Shown: piece after piece, positions 1-9,898 of the stretch
Position numbering within the stretch: position 1 is the first letter of the stretch
How the letters are laid out: every line of letters begins with the position of its first letter
Notes under the pieces: model-generated
Told to the model about the DNA's origin: nothing
What the model saw: only the letters and a program-made list of their open reading frames with translations
The model's database searches: none
Assembly: GCF_000327385.1 (NCBI RefSeq)
Contig: NW_008706957.1
Span: forward strand, 693,408-757,407
Length of the DNA stretch: 64,000 bases
Origin: Lottia gigantea
Taxonomy: Eukaryota; Mollusca; Gastropoda; Lottiidae
Direction: 5' to 3'
Translations under genes and position numbers: made by a program

Positions 1-364
1 TTGTTTTCCAACTGTTGATCGGGTAAAGTTGCCATGATTACCAATAAAAAAAATAATAAATGTCGGCTTTGAATACTAATTTTAACTGTGAATATAACAG
101 AATTACTCCTATTTAGTTAGTATATCTTTGATTGAGCAGAGTATGCAATTGTTTAGTATTTAACATCTAAAACATGTAGTTGATAATTATTTCGTCAGAT
201 AAGGGATGGTAAATGGAGTCTACCACACATGAAAGTCATAAACGAAACGTTTAGATCTGCATTTTAATCAAAATGGAGCCGACACTCTTCAAGCATCAAC
301 ATGACAGATTCCTTAGTTTTGGTAGAATTTCCATTCAAGGTCAATGACAAAAGAAGAATTAAGT

Positions 365-370
365 TTTATT
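365..370 (-). terminator. Poly(A) signal of the IGFBP-domain gene
   Basis: AATAAA on the minus strand, about 27 nt downstream of the TAA stop that ends exon 3 of the IGFBP-domain gene. A canonical hexamer this close to the stop would give a very short 3' UTR and supports 460-397 as the terminal exon. Confidence 0.45.
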
Positions 371-396
371 TCTCAAATCTGAATTTCAAGTGACAC

Positions 397-2058
397 TTAT
401 CCTTTAATAATATATGGCCTGGATCTTCGAGATATATATGGAAACTGGCCCTTTCTTGCTCTGAAATAGAGAATAATTAATAGATAATAGATAACTGTTA
501 TCATATCGATATACATGTAAAATTCACAGCTCAAAATCCGACGATATCAGCAGTAACAATATTGCTTGTGAGTCAATGCTGACATTATAATATATGGCAG
601 AGCTCGCAAAGGTTGAATCCTCCCTGTCGGTGGTGCTGCTCAGTAGAATACTCACGGATTCTGGGAGATCAGAGCTTAAGGATATCGTTGATATACAACA
701 GGGCTCTAACTTGTGAAAGAGCTGGTTGGTGGTAATGTTGAGCTTGTCACTGTTTGTAATTTGGATGCTGACAATAAGAGAGCAAAGAGATGTTTAAACT
801 AATAGCACTTCAACAGTACTTAAAAAAAGAAATTTGAACACATTGACAGTCCATGGTGTTGGAGGTCGAATTCCAAGTGACTAAGTGTAAATGTAAGAAA
901 CAATTTCATTATCAACTGTTGTAATTTATTAAGTATACAGAGACTTATTTACCTGAACCTGCAAACACCGTGAAAATCTAAATCATTTTCAATATGTTTT
1001 AAACCATAGCCTTTATCATTTACACATTCAAACTGGTCGTCACATCTGAAATTAGAAACATACTATTGATCATAATTGGTGATAAGTGTTACCATGTGGC
1101 TTAACTATCATAGGGAGTGGTTGGACCAAGTCCACGGGCCCTTATCCCAAATACAAAAGCAGAAGAGCATATATATATAAAAAATAATAATAACTGGGGT
1201 GGGGTTATTCATGTCCAAACCACGCCCCCATTCATCATACCTCCTAAGACAATGTCAAAACCCGTGTTCGTGATAAGATGCCGGTTCGGTTGTGGGGGAG
1301 GCGGAGGGTTTGAAAACCCACTTATCTATTTGACCATAAAATCATCCAAAATTGACACACTCATCACTGTTCTTCATTTTAAAACAATATTAACATCGGA
1401 ATTTTTGCCGAACAGTTGGATCCAGATGTGATTTTCCGTACACTCAGCTTGCAGTAATAGGTCTACAGCAAGAGCATGGGCAACGTTGTCTCGGTTACAA
1501 GACTTATACATGCCAAACAAAAGACCACCTTGGAAATGAAATCTATTTAATTTTGTTCATCATCTTATCTGAAAACGCACTCCAGTAACTTCTAATGATG
1601 TGTGAAAGAGTATTTGATTCGAAATTTATCCTGTTCAAATAAATCCGTCTGAAGTAGCGAATAGATGGAATACCCACTATCTGTCCCTTCCCACCAAAAA
1701 CTCTGTACCAGCATCTCGTCTATTTGGTTATTCAATACCCCTGCGACTGCAGCATATTGGATGTTGTATACACCCAAGAACCCCACCCCTTTACCAAACG
1801 ACACCTACGTCAGTATACTCACGGAACTGAATAGCGATCACAAGGATCCTTATGTCTTCCAGCACATTCATCACAACATCCACATGGTCTCCTCTTTACA
1901 ACACAATATTTTCTTGATAGTGGTGCACAATTTGGAACAGCAGGACATGGTTTACATCCACCAACGTCATTTTTCAGAATAAATCCATTCACTGATGGAC
2001 AAAAATGTACAAAAGCAACGAGCACAGGAACGATTAAAATCCAACCTGTCCGTTTCAT
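397..2058 (-). CDS. Secreted single IGFBP-domain (perlustrin-like) protein, 3 exons, 130 aa
   Basis: Three exons on the minus strand join in frame: 2058-1823, 1045-953 and 460-397. Each border fits GT/AG, with donors gtgagta and gtaaat and acceptors ending atttcag. The product is 130 aa. Residues 1-25 form a signal peptide (MKRTGWILIVPVLVAFVHF..., probable cut after SVNG). The mature part has exactly 12 cysteines, including the CGCC..C signature (PCGCCDEC), which is the hallmark of the IGFBP N-terminal domain. A basic tail (RARKGQFPYISRRSRPYIIKG) follows. Solitary IGFBP domains are known in invertebrates, for example perlustrin of abalone nacre and crustacean single-domain IGF-binding proteins; they bind insulin-like peptides. 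A role as insulin-like-peptide binder or shell-matrix protein is inference. The start is the first ATG before the signal peptide. An AATAAA lies 27 nt past the stop. Exons 2 and 3 are too short to stand out alone, but the cysteine count closing at 12 supports the model. Confidence 0.78.
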
Positions 2059-3600
2059 CTTTGGTCTGTATCATGAAATAATGAAATTGAAAAAAATCCA
2101 GAAAAACATCGTGAATGTCCACATCTGTGCCAAGCCTACAGAATAATATGACGACATTTAGCAGCCCAATTAACATGTAGGTCTATAGATTATAGATTTA
2201 CTATTGAACTGTTGTCTGTTTTGTAGGGCAAAAACGTAGGGCGAACTTCGACTGCCTTTGATGATAAACGAATTGTTTTTTTCAAACATTTCATCAGGTG
2301 AAATATTGAAATGTGGTTAATTGAAATACCAGGTGCCAGAATCAAAAACGTTCCGTCAAGATTTCCAATGAAACATTTTTAGGATAAAATTGAAAGATCT
2401 GAGGCCCCACCAGTCTTTACCTGATCCGGCACACTTTTTTAATATTTTATATAACTTCGTAGGCGTTACTGCACATCGATTCTCAGACCCTATGGGTAGA
2501 AGTACGTAGATAACCATAATTCCCCGTGGACTTTGTTTTCTTTTTCCAATTTTTTTTTTTTGTCTTAGTGATAATTAGAATTATTTTTTATCACTGCTTG
2601 TACAATGCTAACAAAAGCGCGACAAAAACCCAAAACAAAACATTTATTATCATGGTTAGTTTTCCTTTTAACCAATAAGTTAATTAACCTTGCCTCGTTG
2701 AATACAGTTGTCCCAGACGATGTTATAGGTCGGAGGGTTGACACGGAAAAATCGTGAATCGGTTAGAAGAGACAATAAACAGCTAGACGGTTATTACGGG
2801 TGAATATCAGATGATATTATCTATCTTCATTAGTTTCATACGATTGAAACGAAGTTTTTATCTTTTTTTATAGTTTGATAAGGTAAAGTCTGTTCACAAA
2901 AAAAAAACTGTTCAAAGAAGAAATGCCGAATTGATTAAACCATTTATCATTATAGATTATATTGTCAATATATTATAATGTAATATTGATATTTTAAATA
3001 TTCTTGTAAACACCCATTATTCATATCACGTTGGTCACATAATTGACCCAGGAGCAATACATCTGGACAAAGAATGTTAAATTCCTCATTTTATACTCTC
3101 ACATGGAAATTTTGTTTAATCCCACAAGCCTCAACCGGAAGTAAAGAAAGGCGCGACACCATAAACCTTAGATTTTCACAAAACGAAATATTAAAATTTT
3201 GACGTTTGCATACTTTCAACACAATTATAAAAACAAAATCTTAAGAAACGGGAAATATGACAAAAGCCGACAGTCGCTTCAATGCAAAATCCATACACGC
3301 AAAAAAACAAACAAAAACATTTACGCTCATCTGTTAACTTCCTTTTAGGATGTTTGATGCATTTGGGTGGTTGACTACACACAGATATGTTTTTTATATC
3401 ACATTATGGCTTTGCTTTAAAAGTAACACTCTTCAAAACGAAAATCCGATAGGCCTATACAGCAGTAGAATCAGAATATTCAGACGTAAACTATATCTTG
3501 TTATAAGCGAATATGAATTGGACGTCGGATTTTTAATCAAATGACGTAGCTGAATGATAAGAAAATTGGTAGTTTATTGGTATGTCAAATTCCAACAGAC
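2059..3600. other. Intergenic spacer between divergent genes
   Basis: This AT-rich stretch lies between the start of the minus-strand IGFBP-domain gene and the plus-strand orphan gene, so it should hold both promoters. Open frames here are short and unlike known proteins. An acceptor-like tacag lies about 10 nt upstream of the IGFBP ATG, so that gene may also have a non-coding first exon. No repeat or RNA gene was recognised. Confidence 0.4.
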
Positions 3601-3630
3601 CAAAACTTGTTACTTTGGTATATATTTGCG

Positions 3631-3692
3631 TATAAAAAATCAGCTCCGTTTAAAACAATGAAGTTAGCGTCGTAAAAAGCTTTATGACGTCA
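3631..3692 (+). promoter_or_regulatory. Possible core promoter: TATA box and CRE
   Basis: A TATA-like TATAAAAAA starts at 3631 and a perfect CRE palindrome TGACGTCA lies at 3685-3692, about 190-240 nt upstream of the orphan-gene ATG at 3876. A full CRE is the target of CREB/ATF-type bZIP factors. The CRE sits downstream of the TATA-like site, which is not the usual order, so one of the two may be fortuitous. No transcript start is known. Confidence 0.25.
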
Positions 3693-3875
3693 TAGACGAT
3701 CTTAATTATTCTGGATAATGTCGCGAAGACAAACAGAAACCATATAACAGCGCTCAACAATTTTCAGCAATTTTCGAAGATTTTTTCACATTAAGTGAAG
3801 AGAATTGTTAAATTTTCGTAGAGAACTGTTTGAGAAGTTTACCCAGGTAAACAATTTACTAATTATAGCTACAGG

Positions 3876-6800
3876 ATGTCGGTGGGATGTTGGTGTTGCA
3901 TTCAGGGGAGTGTCGACATTATCGACACGTCAAAACCTTTTGTGAAGGATAGTTGCGAGAATATAGGGCGAATGTCTGATAAAAATAAAGGATATGCCGT
4001 AGAGGAATTACCTTATACTATTGTAAATGGTGTCTGTATTCCTAAATTAGACTTATCATGGCTATATGAAGAGGACAGACTACTAGAAAAAAGAAATAGT
4101 CGAAAAAATGCCGTAGGGCAACAGAAACAATGCCAAGAGAAGAGAAATAGCATCGATAGAGCCTCCATAGAAAGAGTATGGAATGATGAAACTTTTAGAG
4201 TAAGTCCAATTGTTGAGTTTAGTGAAACAGGGAGTTCTGATTCAACTTCAACTATATCAACAGATCGCTCTGCAGCCAAAGAAACAGATACAGGTATTGC
4301 TGAGCAAAAAGCAAATGATACTAAAACAAAGGTCACTTTGAATGGAGAGTCTAAAATGTCTTCTGCGATTGAGAGGCGATGGAGAAAATTGGAAAAGCTT
4401 GAACCATCTAAAGCAGCAGAATTAAAGGAGTATCTAGCAAAACATGGATTCAAGAGTAAAAATGTGGATCAGGAAGAAGAAAAGAAAAGAGGGGAAGAAG
4501 AAAATGCTCAAATAAAGGAATTTATTTCTAAATATGCAGTAAAGAAAGTCTTCATGTCACAAGTAGAAAAATCAGCTCCCAGAAACTTAATTCATGAAGC
4601 AGATGGGAAAAGTACAAAGGAAACAAGGACAAGAAAGGGAGACAGTAACAGAAAGGAAGAAAGTACAAAGAGTACAAGCGAAAAAAGCACAAGCAGGAGA
4701 CAAGATGAAAGTTTGGACGAAGGTACAAAGGATGAAAGTATTAGAAGGAATGAAAGTACAAGAAAGGAGGATAGTATACGAATAAATGAAAGTACAAGAC
4801 AGGAAGAAAGTACGCGGAGAAAAGCCGGTCTGACAAGCAAAGGAAGTAGGGAACACAATACAGGGAGGGAAGAAAGTACAAGCAATGACAAAGGTCGCAT
4901 TGTGAATGAAAGTACTAAAACAGAACAAAGTATAACAAAGGAAGAAAGTACACGACGAGGAGAAAGTACAAGAGCTTTATTTCGAGCTAGGCGAACTAAT
5001 AGTTTACAATCGAAAACAAAACAAAAAGCAGAAGACTTTCAAAATAATGATAGATTAACAAGAGCGCCAGAAGCATGGCCAGACAAGGGATTGTTATTGT
5101 GTTCACAAAACAACACAGACCAGAACACAACCAATAGACAGAGTACTGAAAGTCCTCATGAAGAAGTAAAGTGTATAGAATCTTACTGGGAAAAGGTAAA
5201 AAGACTTGTTGAAAGTAGAGCTGAAGTTAATGCTGATGTTGATATTGATGCTTACATAGAAAAGGTTAAACAGAGGTGTATTAGACTGCTAGATACCATC
5301 AATGATGTCAATAGATTAGATGAAGCTAGACAAGAGAAGAGGGCCATAATATTTTCAGCATATAATAAAGGTCAAAACACACACAGCTTCAATGAAAGTC
5401 CGAAAAAAAATGCTACCATAGAAAATATTTTACAGAAGTATTTGAAGAACGACACCAGAGAACGGCATCAGCCGATAGGAAACAGAAGCTTCAACGAAGA
5501 AATGGACAATGTCAATGAATGGGAGAGACAGTTCTACAAAAGTCCAAGGCAGAACACGGTCATACAAGAAATTTTACAAAAATATTTAAAGAATGGTACC
5601 ACAGAACAACCTCTTACCAACAGGGACAGAAGTGTCCGCCTTTTGGAAACAAGACAAAGATCACTCAGCAGTCAACGATTCTCAGCAATTAAATCTTCAA
5701 AAGAGTCACATGCCCCTTATAAGACTGTCCAAAGTGCAACTCAAATGACACGAAAGTTACATCCATCTATATCCCAAAAACAAGGGAATGATTCTCTGAA
5801 GATCAATCCTCAAGCCTCAGGTCGGTCTTCAAAAAAGTTCCAAAGAACAATAACCAATACTCCAAAGAAGATTCAGTTTCACCAAACGAGAAAGCAACAA
5901 ACTCCAACAGCGTCTCCAAAGAACGTCAAAAAGAAGAGATTGAGAGCCCGAAGGATCAATCCTCAGACAGAAAAGGATGATTTGCTAAATACTATTTATA
6001 AACCCAGAAATTATGTTTCGTGCTTCCCAATGGACTACAGTATTTCAATCCTAAGTGATACAGATGAAGATCTAATGAATGGAAAACAAAGGTCTAAAGG
6101 CATTAGCAAACAGTATAGTAAAAGTCGAAACAACAATTCAATACAAGGGCTGAAATTTGAAACAAAAAAAGAAATAAGAAATAATATTAAAAAGACAGAT
6201 TACTCCATATTCCTGGCGAGTTCAGTCTCAAAAGATTACCACAAGAACTTCGATACTATTAAACTAGAAGATGCCAAAATACATGAAACAGAACGTCATG
6301 CTAAGAGACTTGAAAGGGCAAGTGATGCTGAGAGACTTCAAATGGAAGGTGATGATGAAGTAACGATTGGTAATAACCAATGTGTGTCTGAGAAAACCAC
6401 AGATAAGAAGACAGGTTTCAGACAAAAGTTGAAAGCATTTAAAGAATACATAACTCACACAAAAAATCAACGAAGCGCAAAAGTAAGCGCATTGGATCAC
6501 GCCCAAGGAGAATCTAAAATGGCGACAAAAGAAGAAAACAAGAGAAACAAGAGGATGAGAAAACAGAAAAAGAAAAATGCAAAAGAAAACATTGAGAAAA
6601 TTTACGGTGCACAGAAAAAGTTGGTAAGAATCATTTATATGTTATGCAATTTAATTAAAAGTCTAGTTTAATTGTAATATATTAATGGGAAAATATCAAT
6701 TATTATATAATACGGTAATATTTCAATTGTTATACAGCATGGTAATATTTTAATTGTTATATAATACGGTAATATTTCAATTGTTATATAATATGGTAAT

Positions 6801-7249
6801 ATTTCAATTGTTATATAATATGGTAATATTTCAATTGTTATATAGCATGGTAATATTTTAATTGTTATATAATATGGTAATATTTTAATTGTTATATAAT
6901 ATGGTAATATTTTAATTGTTATATAATACGGTAATCTTTCAATTGTTATACAGCATGGTAATATTTCAATTGTTATATAATACGGTAATATTTTAATTGT
7001 TATATTGCATGGTAATATTTCAATTGTTATATAATATGGTAATATTTCAATTGTTATATAGTATTGTAATATTTCAATTGTTATATAGTATGGTAATATT
7101 TCAATTGTTATATAATACAGTAATATTTCAATTGTTATATAGTATGGTAATATTTGAATTGTTATATAATACGGTAATATTTCAATTGTTATATAGTATG
7201 GTAATATTTCATTAATTTATATATTTATATTTCTTTTCAGATAATATAA
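3876..7249 (+). CDS. Orphan lysine/serine/glutamate-rich protein with EST-type repeats, 2 exons, about 918 aa
   Basis: Not recognised as a known family. Exon 1 (3876-6623) is one 2.75-kb open frame ending at a good donor (TTG|gtaaga); an acceptor ttcttttcag at 7240 leads into exon 2, where ATA ATA TAA closes the protein (about 918 aa). Reading through the donor instead gives 931 aa. Residues 1-75 are the least biased part and include MSVGCWCC and DLSWLYEEDRLLEKR. Residues about 242-368 are tandem degenerate ESTR/EESTRR-type units rich in K, R, E, S and T. Residues 508-527 and 556-575 hold a duplicated helical motif (SPxxNxxIxxILQKYLKNxT) 48 residues apart. The C-terminal tail is strongly basic (KRNKRMRKQKKKNAKENIEK). 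There is no signal peptide or membrane segment. The look is that of a largely disordered scaffold or cytoskeleton/nuclear protein; function is unknown. A second in-frame ATG lies at 3972. Confidence 0.72.
6688..7213. repeat. 27-bp minisatellite filling the orphan-gene intron
   Basis: About 19 head-to-tail copies of a unit close to GTAATATTTCAATTGTTATA plus TAATATG. Units differ by a few substitutions (cag/tag/tat, tttcaa/tttTaa). The array occupies nearly all of the intron 6624-7240. It stays open in one frame and encodes LLYSMVIFQ-like units, which is a by-product of a period divisible by three, not a gene. Confidence 0.9.
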
Positions 7250-8258
7250 TATATTCAGACGAAAGATTCAACTGAAGGATATGTTTTATACATGTGCTTC
7301 AACAGTCGACCTGAACTTATCAGTATTTCCAGAAATTCCACCAATATAAAACAATTCCACAGAATTACCAAATTTCTGAATTAACAAGATATGAAATAAT
7401 TATATAAACTCTATAAAGACTATTTGGAAAATCACAGTAGGATAGTATAATATCAACATGGTGGTCAAAATAGAAAATTATATTCAAATGGAAGAAATAT
7501 ATCAATGCATTTTACATAATAGATTTGTATATGAATATGCAAACTTTATTGTAAATATATTTTTTATATAAAATTTTTTTGTAATATATAATGTCTTTTT
7601 ATGTAATTTGAGATTATCAAAACTGGTCTAAAACTGTAGACTCTAGAGTGTTTACAAGGAAATGTTTACCACTGACAGCCCAACCGAAAGACAGACAAAC
7701 TGGCTAACCGAGGATAGACATGGCCACAGACAATATATTAAAATTCTAGCATTATATTGCTAAGACAGCAGAAAGTTAAAGGGGTAACATCATTCTATCA
7801 TTCAAAGGAACACAAACTCTGTTTCTATATGTGGCAAGGCACTCATATATGAACTTTTCTCATGACAACACAGTTTCATTAAAGGATAATTAAGTAAGCA
7901 TTAGATTCTACAGTGTTTACCAGCAAATAATGAGAGTGGCCATGAGTGGCATGAAACTGAAAGTGGAGTTGGATACTTATGAATGCTAGTTTTATTTGCA
8001 ACCATACTCAAATGGTGATTACTATGGTGTGATAGCACCCATATTACCATGGGTGCAAAAAGATGCAAACATATCAAATTTAAGAAATATCAATATGTGA
8101 ATATTCATATTAGATCAACATTTATTTACAATTTAATAATATTTACACAAATCACCAATAACATACACAAATTATACATAGTCTTACAACATTATATATT
8201 AGTTTATTCTTTATTAAAATTCATTTACATTAATTAATAATACATACATGTTATATTT
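7250..8258. other. 3' flank of the orphan gene
   Basis: Very AT-rich, with long poly-T and AT runs. It presumably contains the 3' UTR of the orphan gene; no canonical AATAAA stands out close to the stop. No other feature was seen before the MITE copy at 8261. Confidence 0.35.
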
Positions 8259-8260
8259 TA

Positions 8261-8487
8261 AAGGGATTGTAAAAAGGTTTTATTTTTTCACGTGTATCGG
8301 CGACACTGATAGTAACAATTTGCACCATAAAACATATTTTGCATTTAATGACGTCATCAAATACTAAGTTTTAGTGGAATTGCAGGAACCACAGATGTCT
8401 GGTTGAAATTGAAATGGCGCAAATTGATGCTATCAGTGTCCCAGAAATTTTTTTTTTTAATTTTATAAAAACTCTTTACAATCCCTT
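8261..8487 (+). mobile_element. MITE family 1, near-complete copy
   Basis: 227-bp non-coding element. The ends are inverted repeats: AAGGGATTGTAAAAAGG at the left and CTCTTTACAATCCCTT at the right. Both sides are flanked by TTAA (or TA). The interior carries a perfect CRE-like TGACGTCA and a segment about GGAATTGCAGGAACCACAGA that recurs in the other copies (8930, 10586, 18515, 41185, 45370). The size, inverted ends and TTAA/TA flanks mark a non-autonomous DNA transposon of piggyBac or Tc1/mariner type; which one is undecided. Confidence 0.82.
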
Positions 8488-8929
8488 TAAATCTGAGCAA
8501 ATTTGGTTCAAATAACAGAACAATAACCTCTTATCTGCTATATATGTATATAACTAACAATATTTTGACATTTTCACCACAAATCAATAGGTTGATAAAC
8601 TTTGCAAGTGGACTAGAGTATATTAAAGGTAATTCTTCAATTGATTAGCTTTTAAGGGGCATTATGATTTTCTCAATGTTAAAAAAAAATTGCTGTAATT
8701 CATGAAAATTATACACAGAAAACTTAACTTATCTGAAACTTAAAAAATCTTGCTGTATTTTTTTTTATCATGAAAGTTTTGCTTAACCACTTTTAAAGAT
8801 CTGATATTTAGGGATGAAACAATCTATAGATCAAACAATAAACCTGTATTCAATTCATTTTATCAATAACAAATAATCAAGATGCGTGGGTAATGAAAAT
8901 ACATTTAAAGATTGAAGATAAATAGCATT

Positions 8930-9102
8930 AAAGATCTATGTTATACAAGCCTATTTGGTGATAAGTGATGTCATCAAACACTTAGTTTTAGTGGAATTGC
9001 AGGAACCACAGACGACTGATTGAAAATTGGAATGAGCAAATTGATGCTATCAGTTTCCAAGATACACATACAAATTTAAGAAAACCTCTTTACAATCCCT
9101 TT
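8930..9102 (+). mobile_element. MITE family 1, 5'-truncated copy
   Basis: Shares the interior (ATGTCATCAAACACTTAGTT, GGAATTGCAGGAACCACAG) and the right end CCTCTTTACAATCCCTT with the copy at 8261; the left inverted repeat is absent. It lies downstream of the RNF185 stop on that gene's strand and could fall within or just past its 3' UTR. Confidence 0.7.
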
Positions 9103-9504
9103 ATATCCAATTGACACTAAAGAATACACTGTAGAACTATGTACACACTGCTTAGAATCATATTGTATTATAGAGGTTAAATTAATTAGTCAAAACACCT
9201 GGGATAGCCACTTTAAATACTTCTTAGAGTTAAAAATAAACATATTCAGTTTAACTAGTCACTAGAACGGGTAAAATATAACAGATAAACTAATAGGAAA
9301 CTTAGTCATATGTCTATATACAGTTATCTCCCTTGGAATTTAAAATTGGATCCAGCCAAACCTACTGAGCTATTAACATAAAATAAATGACTACATTTCA
9401 TATTAGTCATATCAACCACTTCAAGAGGCGTTAAAACAGATAGATTATTATGCCTTCTTAGTGTTTCAGTGGAACTTGTATTTGAAACCATGTTTTGAAT
9501 CGCT

Positions 9505-9510
9505 TTTATT
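9505..9510 (-). terminator. Candidate poly(A) signal of RNF185
   Basis: AATAAA on the minus strand, about 390 nt downstream of the RNF185 stop codon (9901-9899). It is a canonical hexamer at a plausible 3' UTR length; other hexamers further on cannot be excluded. Confidence 0.3.
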
Positions 9511-9898
9511 ATACAAGTATTGAGATTTGAGTTTATACGAAGTATCACATTATGCCATAAAATATTTTGTTTAGATAACATTGTTTACACTATCTTCGCA
9601 AAAAACATAGTATCTCATAAAAATAGCTTTTCAGTTACTTTTCAATTAGTTTCTTTTGAATAAAATTTTGACATAAATATATATGAAAAAAGTTACCACG
9701 AAATATAACAAAATCATAGTTATTATCATAAAACTGTCCGTATAAGCTTATGTATTACTATATCAATGTCAATGGTATATATTAGTTTCCATTGTATTTC
9801 TAGTCTTTAAAATTGCGTTTGATTTAAAATTAGTTTTCACTGTAATAAAATAATCTTTCACCTATTCAGTCAATCATTCAGGAAACTAAAGATAGTAT

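Noticed and set aside
1117-1431. 104-codon plus-strand frame
   Set aside because: It lies in the first intron of the minus-strand IGFBP-domain gene and has no recognisable features beyond a glycine run.
1592-1804. Minus-strand frame downstream of IGFBP exon 1 considered as the continuation
   Set aside because: The donor after exon 1 is strong, and the exon at 1045-953 supplies the missing cysteines in phase, whereas this frame adds none.
4587-4928. Two long minus-strand frames inside the orphan gene exon
   Set aside because: They are antisense to the repetitive AGTACAAG/GAAAG-rich coding sequence; low-complexity codons on plus leave both minus frames open.
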